Positions 7,953-11,567 of a stretch of DNA of 11,567 bases are shown piece by piece. Position numbers and translations under genes: made by a program. Numbering within the stretch: the stretch's first letter is position 1; every line of letters starts with the position of its first letter. This DNA comes from Myxococcales bacterium UBA5297 (GTDB taxonomy: Bacteria; Myxococcota; Myxococcia; Myxococcales; UBA5297). The DNA is taken from contig DHSB01000222.1 of assembly GCA_002408385.1 (NCBI GenBank), positions 53,803 through 65,369 of the forward strand. The letters are read 5' to 3'. Under the pieces are notes generated by a model that did not search any database, was not told where the DNA came from, and worked only from the letters and a program-made list of their open reading frames with translations.

Positions 7953-8348
7953 TCAGCGCCGCATCTCCGCGAGCGCACGCGCGCCGTCGGGCACGACCAG
8001 GTTGCTCAAGCCGGTGAGCGAGCCGGTCGGGTAGACCACCCCAACGGCGACCGAGTCGCCGGTGAGCGAAACCGTGACGGATGCAGAGGGGGCGTCGAGC
8101 CCGCCGCGATTCAAGAACAGGCGCGCCGCGGCCTCGGCGTCGGCGCGGGCGGCCGTGTCGTCGAGCGTCTCGAGACTGCCGGCGCGGGCGCCTTCGCGGG
8201 CCGCGTTGACCACCACCTGCTCGGCGAAGAAATAAAACCCCCAGTCGATGCCGCCGAGGACGACCAAGAGCAGCAACGGCAGGACGAGCGCGAGCTCGAG
8301 CGCCGCAGCTCCGCGCGACAGCGCCTCTGGCCGACCAGGCCTGTCCAT
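7953..8348 (-). CDS. tadE: TadE-like minor pseudopilin
   Basis: Predicted 131-residue TadE-family protein. A short polar leader (MDRPGRPEALSRG) precedes the TadE motif AAALELALVLPLLLLVVLGG, one transmembrane helix, then DWGFYFFAEQVVVNAAREGARAG. Gly13 followed by AAALE places Glu at +5 of the mature protein (E18), the pattern cleaved by the prepilin peptidase CpaA/TadV. The C-terminal half is a predicted periplasmic beta-rich domain ending ARALAEMRR. TadE and TadF are minor pseudopilins needed for pilus formation. Only this one is present in the window. The start at 8348 lies 4 nt after the cpaA stop, with a GGGGGG tract from the cpaA end acting as ribosome-binding site. An in-frame upstream start at 8405 would lie wholly inside cpaA and is less likely. 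Confidence 0.88.
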   Translation of the reverse strand: MDRPGRPEALSRGAAALELALVLPLLLLVVLGGIDWGFYFFAEQVVVNAAREGARAGSLETLDDTAARADAEAAARLFLNRGGLDAPSASVTVSLTGDSVAVGVVYPTGSLTGLSNLVVPDGARALAEMRR

Positions 8349-8352
8349 TCGA

Positions 8353-8865
8353 TCACCCCCCGTAGAACAGCGACACGGCGACACCGACCGAGATCGCGAG
8401 CGCATAGGGAACCGAGACCCGCCCTGGGCTCTCGGGAGCCACCGGCGAGAGCTGTCCGCCGATGCGCACGCGGATCAGGTTCGCGCGCATCTCAGCGCGC
8501 GCCGGCCCTTCGGAGCGGGCCCAGCAGGCCACGCTCAGCAGCCCTCCGGCGATTGCCGCCGAGAGCACATAGGCTGCGAGGCCGCTCGCGCCGACCCAGC
8601 TCGCGGCGGCCGCGGCGAGCTTCAGGTCGCCACCGCCGATCAGGCCTCGGGACCAGGGCAGCCAGAGCGCTGCCACCAGGGCGAGCATTGCGAGAAGGGC
8701 CCAACCGGCGACGACGAAGCTGCCGACGAAGAGCTGTGACAACAGGCCGGTGGCCGCGATGCTCGCCACCAGCAGATTCGGCACCCGCCGCCACCTCAAG
8801 TCCCACCAGGCAGCCGCCGCGAGCAGAGCCCCGAGCACCGCCAGGTTGAACAGAGGAAACGGCAT
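8353..8865 (-). CDS. cpaA: CpaA/TadV, A24-family prepilin peptidase
   Basis: Predicted 170-residue membrane aspartyl peptidase that cleaves Flp and TadE leaders. The two catalytic aspartates are visible: D22 in WWDLRWRRVPN and D80 in GLIGGGDLKLA (GxGD motif). About five hydrophobic segments are seen (7-20, 32-48, 51-70, 84-112, 150-168). The family C-terminal motif appears as RVSVPYALAISVG. It lacks the N-methylase domain of type IV pilus PilD, as expected for the short TadV/CpaA type. The start MPFPLFNL was chosen because GGAG lies just upstream and the hydrophobic protein begins there; the open frame further upstream only shadows flp and the spacer. It follows flp by 119 nt and precedes tadE by 4 nt. 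Confidence 0.9.
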   Translation of the reverse strand: MPFPLFNLAVLGALLAAAAWWDLRWRRVPNLLVASIAATGLLSQLFVGSFVVAGWALLAMLALVAALWLPWSRGLIGGGDLKLAAAAASWVGASGLAAYVLSAAIAGGLLSVACWARSEGPARAEMRANLIRVRIGGQLSPVAPESPGRVSVPYALAISVGVAVSLFYGG

Positions 8866-8941
8866 CGCGCGCTCCGTGGCGTTGCCGATCCCGGCGACTC
8901 GACAAGCCACCGGGCCGGCGCAATCAACTTCGTCGAAGAGC

Positions 8942-8965
8942 GCCCGAGACGAGGCCGTCCCGGGC
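8942..8965 (-). other. Strong hairpin between flp and cpaA
   Basis: On the minus strand the two arms GCCCGGGACG and CGTCTCGGGC pair over 10 bp (one G-U pair) around the 4-nt loop GCCT, starting 19 nt after the flp stop codon. No U tract follows. A stable hairpin after the first, highly needed pilin gene is a common way to raise its mRNA level over downstream genes, by partial termination or 3'-end protection. That role here is inferred. Confidence 0.5.
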
Positions 8966-8984
8966 TTCCAAGCGGCGCCTGGGT

Positions 8985-9149
8985 CTACGGCATCCTGTCG
9001 TCGACCGTCTCGAAGGCGGTGTTCACCTTGGTGCCGACCGAGAAGACGACCGCAACGATGACCGCCGCGATGGCCGCGACCATCAGTCCGTACTCCACCG
9101 CGGTCGCGCCGTGCTCGTCGCTCCAGAGCTGCCCGATTGCCTTCCTCAT
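8985..9149 (-). CDS. flp: Flp-family major pilin
   Basis: Predicted 54-residue Flp prepilin, the structural subunit of the fibre. The 14-residue leader MRKAIGQLWSDEHG ends in the conserved glycine. The mature protein starts ATAVEYGLMVAAIAAVIVAVV, with Glu at +5 (E19) and Tyr at +6 (Y20), the Flp hallmark, followed by a 20-residue hydrophobic helix and a short polar tail NTAFETVDDRMP. Mature length would be 40 residues. The start at 9149 is preferred because a typical Flp leader begins there and a GGGGGGGAGCGAG purine tract precedes it. An in-frame GTG at 9173 would add eight residues. It is the first gene of the pilus cluster and the only flp copy here. I could not identify a convincing promoter upstream. 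Confidence 0.93.
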   Translation of the reverse strand: MRKAIGQLWSDEHGATAVEYGLMVAAIAAVIVAVVFSVGTKVNTAFETVDDRMP

Positions 9150-9350
9150 GACTCGCTCCCCCCCATCCTTCACGCCACGCGCCCAACGAGCCCGCCCTCA
9201 GATGGCCCATCCACCCGATCGCTTGAATGCACGTCAGGCGACCGAGCGAAAGCTGGCTACGCCGTCGAGACGCGCAACCGCCTGGGGTTGGGCGAGCGGC
9301 TGCAGCGGATTCTCACGCGTGCAGGGAGGCGACAGGCGGGAGAGTAATGA

Positions 9351-9364
9351 GTTGGGAGTTGGGA
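9351..9364 (+). repeat. GTTGGGA heptad, two tandem copies
   Basis: GTTGGGA occurs twice in direct succession. Almost the same 14-mer recurs at 9480-9494 (TTGGGAGTTGGGAGT), 116 nt away, so this is a dispersed, not just local, repeat. Confidence 0.6.
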
Positions 9365-9413
9365 ACCTATCCGGCAGAGTCTGGCCAGATTGGCGAGAAT
9401 CTGGAGCCCAAAA

Positions 9414-9434
9414 GTCTGAAGTCTGGGGTCTGCC
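9414..9434 (+). repeat. GTCTGNN heptad, three tandem copies
   Basis: Three consecutive 7-bp units GTCTGAA, GTCTGGG, GTCTGCC. Further TCTGG words just upstream (within 9378-9405) suggest the tract was once longer and has decayed. Confidence 0.55.
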
Positions 9435-9479
9435 GGCCGCCCCGACCTCGCGGATCATTTTGGTTCCGGCTTGGCCGGC

Positions 9480-9494
9480 TTGGGAGTTGGGAGT
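9480..9494 (+). repeat. Second copy of the GTTGGGA heptad tract
   Basis: TTGGGAGTTGGGAGT repeats the tract at 9351-9364 (13 identical bases) in the same orientation. Confidence 0.55.
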
Positions 9495-9565
9495 CGATAG
9501 GCCGCGGCGGGACAGGTTCGGCCGAAAGGGAAGGATGGCGATCCGTAACCGCAACGGCCTCAAAT

Positions 9566-9589
9566 TCGGCCGACACGAAGGTCGGCCGA
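9566..9589. repeat. REP-like palindrome, perfect 9-bp stem
   Basis: TCGGCCGAC and its exact complement GTCGGCCGA flank the loop ACGAAG. It sits 53 nt downstream of the folE-like stop codon. On the minus strand the hairpin is followed by ATTTG, so it could also act as a weak terminator for that gene. It shares stem words and loop with the palindromes at 9611-9636 and 10571-10598. Confidence 0.65.
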
Positions 9590-9610
9590 TCCGCAGCGGG
9601 AGTCAGGTCC

Positions 9611-9636
9611 GGCCGCCACGAAGGTCGGCCCTCCGG
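9611..9636. repeat. REP-like palindrome with CTCCGG tail
   Basis: GGCCGCC, loop ACGAAG, GTCGGCC (one mismatch in seven pairs), then CTCCGG. It begins 5 nt after the folE-like stop codon. It aligns closely with 10571-10598, which has the same GGCCGCC start, an ACGA(C)G loop and a CTCCGG tail. Confidence 0.6.
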
Positions 9637-9641
9637 TACCT

Positions 9642-10286
9642 CTAACGGCTCCCGACAGCGCCAGCGAAGCGGGCGCGAATCTCTCGCTGTTGTGCCTCGG
9701 TTCCCGCGAAGGCCTCGGTCACCACCCGCGCGTGCGCCTGCCTCCCGCCGCGCAGCGCCATGCAGCTCTGCTGCGCCTCGAGCCGCACGGCCACCCCGCG
9801 CGCCTCGAGCCCCTCCTGCAGGGCCCGCGCAACTTGCTTGGCCAGGTCCTCCTGCAGCACCAGCCGATGGCTCAGGCAATCGAGAACGCCCACGATCTGC
9901 CCGAAGCCCGCGACGTAGCGGCCCGGCAAATAGGCGAGCTGCGCGACGCCGCCGTACGGCAACAGATGGTGCGGACAGACGCTCTGGAACTCGAGCCCGG
10001 TGAGCGTGACCATCTCGTCGAGCCGCGGCTCTCCTACGTCGATGCGCTCCTCGAGGATTCGCCGCGGGTCGCGCCGGTAGCCGTCGAGAAACTCCTCGGC
10101 CCACGCCGCTGCCACCAGGGCGGGGGTCTCGGACAGCTCCCGATGCGCAGACGGGTCGAGCCCCGCCGCGGTCAGAAAGCTGGCGACCGCTCGCTCCATC
10201 GCCGGCAGCGACGGCTGGCCTGCTGCCGTAACGCTGCGCTGTTGCTCGGACTTGCTCACACGTCGGGCGCTCGTCTTTCGTGCCAT
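9642..10286 (-). CDS. Divergent GTP cyclohydrolase I-like (FolE family) protein
   Basis: Predicted 214-residue T-fold protein of the FolE family (GTP to dihydroneopterin triphosphate, first step to folate/pterins). It aligns without gaps from Cys104 to Cys175 with the E. coli enzyme as I remember it. Zinc ligands are kept: C104 and H107 in SVCPHHLL, and C175 in SCMALRG. The base-binding pair QE (145-146) and R179 are also kept. Several residues differ: Gln173 replaces catalytic His179 (E. coli numbering), and L57, A60, G129, Q130 and G133 replace R65, K68, S135, K136 and R139, the triphosphate contacts. The CEHH motif is CPHH. Family membership is clear; GTP cyclohydrolase activity is doubtful. 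The ATG has AGGAGGGG 4 nt upstream. Residues 1-25 are a polar, basic extension. It lies between apaH and the pilus genes, separated from both by repeat-rich spacers, so is probably its own transcription unit. Confidence 0.85.
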   Translation of the reverse strand: MARKTSARRVSKSEQQRSVTAAGQPSLPAMERAVASFLTAAGLDPSAHRELSETPALVAAAWAEEFLDGYRRDPRRILEERIDVGEPRLDEMVTLTGLEFQSVCPHHLLPYGGVAQLAYLPGRYVAGFGQIVGVLDCLSHRLVLQEDLAKQVARALQEGLEARGVAVRLEAQQSCMALRGGRQAHARVVTEAFAGTEAQQREIRARFAGAVGSR

Positions 10287-10290
10287 GCTT

Positions 10291-10298
10291 CCCCTCCT
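10291..10298 (-). promoter_or_regulatory. Strong ribosome-binding site of the folE-like gene
   Basis: The minus strand reads AAGGAGGGGAAGC directly before the ATG at 10286. It is one of the closest matches to the 16S anti-SD complement in the window and supports that start. Confidence 0.7.
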
Positions 10299-10317
10299 TC
10301 GCGCGGGTATTCGGCAC

Positions 10318-10333
10318 GTACCCCCCGGGGTAC
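10318..10333. promoter_or_regulatory. Palindrome GTACCCC-CC-GGGGTAC, possible CsoR/RcnR-type operator
   Basis: Perfect 7-bp inverted repeat with a 2-nt centre, 32 nt upstream of the folE-like ATG. A TA-flanked C run facing a G run (TACCCC...GGGGTA) is the general look of operators for the CsoR/RcnR/FrmR family of metal- or formaldehyde-sensing repressors. No such regulator is in the window, so this is resemblance only. Confidence 0.3.
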
Positions 10334-10353
10334 ACGCACATGCAGTTTCAGGG

Positions 10354-10382
10354 CATCTAGCGCTAGAACCACGCTTTGTCCA
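10354..10382 (-). promoter_or_regulatory. Candidate sigma-70-type promoter for the folE-like gene
   Basis: On the minus strand TGGACA (10382-10377, five of six to TTGACA) is 17 nt from TAGATG (10359-10354, three of six to TATAAT). A perfect 12-bp palindrome TCTAGCGCTAGA (10356-10367) overlaps the -10 side and could be an operator. The predicted transcript would start near 10347 and carry a leader of about 60 nt. The -10 match is weak. Confidence 0.3.
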
Positions 10383-10570
10383 TACTGGACCGACTTCGGC
10401 ACTCTCCGAGGGTTCGGGGAATCGTGCTTTCGACGCCAGTGCGCGGCCTCGAGAGGGTGTCGCGACAACTTCTGCGGCCTATCGCGCGGAGGCGGGAGCG
10501 CCGTCTCGGCGGTCCGCGTGCGCGCACGAACAAAAGGGGCCCTTCGACTCCGGCCTGCCCCGAGACACCG

Positions 10571-10598
10571 GGCCGCCAGCACGACGGCTGGCGCTCCG
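10571..10598. repeat. REP-like palindrome with CTCCGG tail
   Basis: CGCCAGC (10574-10580) and its exact complement GCTGGCG (10587-10593) flank the loop ACGACG. It is preceded by GGC and followed by CTCCGG. The layout GGCCGCC...ACGA-G...GGC-CTCCGG matches the palindrome at 9611-9636, with compensating changes in the stem. Confidence 0.6.
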
Positions 10599-10614
10599 GC
10601 TGACCGGTTGTCGC

Positions 10615-10630
10615 TCGAAGGATTCTTCGA
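10615..10630 (-). terminator. Hairpin just after apaH, possible 3' end element
   Basis: TCGAAG and CTTCGA (perfect 6-bp stem, loop GATT) lie 7 nt after the apaH stop codon. No T run follows immediately; the nearest TTTT is about 80 nt further on. A 3' stabilising hairpin or weak terminator is possible. Confidence 0.3.
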
Positions 10631-10637
10631 CACCTCT

Positions 10638-11453
10638 TCAGCCTCGACAGCTCCCGCAGGGGACCTGGAACATGGCCCGGTCTTCGAGCCGCACCGCGGT
10701 GAGCTTACGGCCCCAGACGCATCCTGAGTCGAGCGCCAGCCAGCCCTGCGCGAGCTCCAACCCGAGCGCGGCCCAATGGCCGAACACCGCGGCGCTGTCG
10801 CCACTGCGCCGGCCGGGCACGCGAAACCACGGCATCTGGCCCGGCGGCGCCTGGTCGGGCGCTCCAGCGAAGCCGAGCGCCATCTCGCCGCTTTCACTGC
10901 AGGTCCTCAGCCGCGTCAGGGCCGAGAGCACGGTGCGCGCCCGCTCGAGCGGCGGGGCCGCGGGCTCCCAGCTTCGTGGCTCGAGATCGGCCGGTCGGCG
11001 CCGCAGCAGCTCGGGGGCGGCCTCCCCCTGCAACAGCTCTTCGGCCTCGCGCGCCAGCCCGCTCGCCTCCTCCAGGCTCCACTGCGGCAGGAGCCCTGCG
11101 TGGACCATGAAGTAGCGCCCCTCGCGATGCAGCAGCGGCCGCCCGCGCAGCCAGGCGACCAGCTCGTCGCGATCCGGCGCTCGGAGCACGGGCTCGAGGG
11201 TGTCGCGCGCCGACGCGTACGCGACCCCCAGCGCTCGCGCTATCAGGTGCAAGTCGTGGTTGCCGAGCACGACGACCGCCCGCTCCCCGAGCCCTTTCGC
11301 CCAGCGCAGCACCTCGAGCGAGCTTGGCCCGCGATTGACGAGGTCCCCGACGAGCCACAGCCGGTCGTCCCGCGGGTCGAAATCGATGCGCTCGACGAGC
11401 CGCATCAGCTCGGTGAAGCAGCCCTGGATGTCGCCGATTGCGTAGGTCGCCAT
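10638..11453 (-). CDS. apaH: Symmetrical bis(5'-nucleosyl)-tetraphosphatase (Ap4A hydrolase)
   Basis: Predicted 271-residue cytoplasmic phosphoesterase that splits Ap4A into two ADP; also known to act on Np4-capped RNA 5' ends. Calcineurin-like metallophosphoesterase motifs are intact: GDIQGC (7-12), GDLVNRGP (36-43), GNHDLHL (64-70), MVHAGLLPQW (116-125) and FGHWAAL (224-230). ApaH-specific stretches are MPWFRVPGR (207-215) and LALDSGCVWGRKLTAVRL (239-256). Length matches the roughly 280 residues of the E. coli protein. The start MATYAIGDIQ puts the first motif at the usual distance from the N-terminus. The in-frame extension to 11531 would add 26 residues from repeat-like DNA and is rejected. 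The ribosome-binding site is weak (ACGGAAC). Separated from the next gene by 351 nt, so probably not in one tight operon with it. Confidence 0.95.
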   Translation of the reverse strand: MATYAIGDIQGCFTELMRLVERIDFDPRDDRLWLVGDLVNRGPSSLEVLRWAKGLGERAVVVLGNHDLHLIARALGVAYASARDTLEPVLRAPDRDELVAWLRGRPLLHREGRYFMVHAGLLPQWSLEEASGLAREAEELLQGEAAPELLRRRPADLEPRSWEPAAPPLERARTVLSALTRLRTCSESGEMALGFAGAPDQAPPGQMPWFRVPGRRSGDSAAVFGHWAALGLELAQGWLALDSGCVWGRKLTAVRLEDRAMFQVPCGSCRG

Positions 11454-11567
11454 GTTCCGTGTGCCGCCACCCGCCGCGGCCTTGAAGGTCCTTCGAGTAA
11501 TCCCTCTTCGACTCCGTCCGTTACCGCTCACCCTGAGCGTAGCTCCCGACGCGCGAGCGGCGGGAGC
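11454..11567. other. Spacer upstream of apaH with two hairpins at the window edge
   Basis: 114 nt with no gene seen. CGCTCA-CCC-TGAGCG (11525-11539) is a perfect 6-bp stem with a 3-nt loop. GCTCCCG (11542-11548) and CGGGAGC (11561-11567) form a 7-bp stem ending exactly at the window edge, around a 12-nt loop. CTTCGA words at 11490 and 11515 recall the short repeat-like spacers elsewhere in the window. The apaH promoter probably lies here or beyond, but I cannot point to it. Confidence 0.4.

Larger units (their letters stand above)
9150..9641. other. Gene-free spacer between folE-like gene and flp
   Basis: 492 nt without a believable gene. It must hold the pilus promoter unless transcription enters from the folE-like gene. 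I looked for sigma-54 (GG-N10-GC) and sigma-70 boxes on the minus strand and saw no convincing match. Visible structure: a CACGCGTG palindrome (9314-9321), heptad-repeat tracts (9351-9364, 9414-9434, 9480-9494), short palindromes CCGGC-TTG-GCCGG (9466-9478) and TTCGGCCGAA (9517-9526), and two REP-like palindromes near the folE end. Open frames across it on either strand lack family motifs and good ribosome-binding sites. Confidence 0.6.
10287..10637. other. Spacer between apaH and the folE-like gene
   Basis: 351 nt without a believable gene. It contains the candidate promoter and palindromes near the folE-like gene, a small CGCCG-TCT-CGGCG hairpin (10499-10511), a minus-strand AAGG-GCC-CCTT hairpin running into TTTT (about 10533-10545, weak terminator-like), a REP-like palindrome (10571-10598) and a hairpin right after apaH (10615-10630). 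Long open frames across it on both strands show no recognisable protein motifs. Confidence 0.55.

Noticed and set aside
9150..9360. Sigma-54 or sigma-70 promoter for flp
   Set aside because: Searched the minus strand for GG-N10-GC and for paired -35/-10 boxes; no match good enough to report.
9642..10286. QueF or FolE2 instead of FolE-like
   Set aside because: The QueF motif (E-S/L-K-x-x-K) is absent and the CxHH...C zinc layout is that of FolE type I; FolE2 has a different sequence pattern.
10287..10376. Riboswitch (THF or preQ1 type) in the folE-like leader
   Set aside because: Only short simple palindromes are seen; nothing matches the multi-helix architecture or conserved cores of those riboswitches.
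9300..10600. CRISPR array or transposable element formed by the repeats
   Set aside because: Repeats are short, irregularly spaced and diverged, with no uniform spacers, no cas genes, no terminal inverted repeats with target duplication and no transposase frame.
10256..10897. Small protein genes in the apaH-folE spacer
   Set aside because: Frames there on both strands run into neighbouring genes out of frame, lack ribosome-binding sites at sensible starts and cross the palindromic repeats.
10638..11531. N-terminally extended ApaH (297 residues)
   Set aside because: The first 26 residues are low-complexity and the metallophosphoesterase motif normally starts within the first ten residues, so 11453 is preferred.

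Overview
The window is GC-rich (well above 60% by eye). It carries one large, almost contiguous leftward (minus-strand) locus for a Tad/Flp-type pilus, preceded on the same strand by a folE-like gene and apaH. The secretin, the lipoprotein pilotin candidate and the prepilin-processing machinery point to a diderm bacterium. Base composition, gene order and the repeat-rich spacers suggest a deltaproteobacterial/myxococcal or acidobacterial-type lineage. That placement is a guess from style, not from a marker gene.

Layout in the direction of transcription, from high to low coordinates. apaH (11453-10638) encodes diadenosine tetraphosphatase. A 351-nt spacer (10637-10287) follows, with hairpins, a candidate promoter and two palindromes. 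A divergent GTP cyclohydrolase I-like gene comes next (10286-9642). A 492-nt gene-free spacer (9641-9150) is filled with heptad repeats and REP-like palindromes. Then come the pilus genes: flp (major pilin), cpaA/tadV (prepilin peptidase), tadE (minor pseudopilin), cpaB/rcpC, cpaC/rcpA (outer-membrane secretin), cpaE/tadZ (polar localisation ATPase), cpaF/tadA (assembly ATPase), tadB and tadC (inner-membrane platform), and tadD (TPR lipoprotein). Most junctions overlap or are a few bases apart, so this is probably one operon. The wider gaps are flp-cpaA (119 nt with a strong hairpin), cpaC-cpaE (74 nt with a hairpin) and tadB-tadC (174 nt with a repeat island).

How the genes fit together: Flp and TadE precursors are cleaved by CpaA. 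CpaF powers polymerisation on the TadB/TadC platform. CpaE positions the machine. CpaC with CpaB, probably helped by TadD, forms the outer-membrane channel. No tadF or tadG is present in the window, and the low-coordinate edge lies 31 nt past tadD, so the locus may continue.

The pilus system itself is a known type. The least expected items are three. First, the FolE-like protein keeps the zinc ligands but lacks the catalytic histidine and most triphosphate-binding residues of classical GTP cyclohydrolase I. Second, a small family of related palindromes (stem-ACGA[A/C]G-stem-CTCCGG) recurs in the spacers. Third, degenerate 7-bp tandem repeats recur in the same spacers, including inside the operon. 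I found no tRNA, rRNA, CRISPR array, transposase or integrase.
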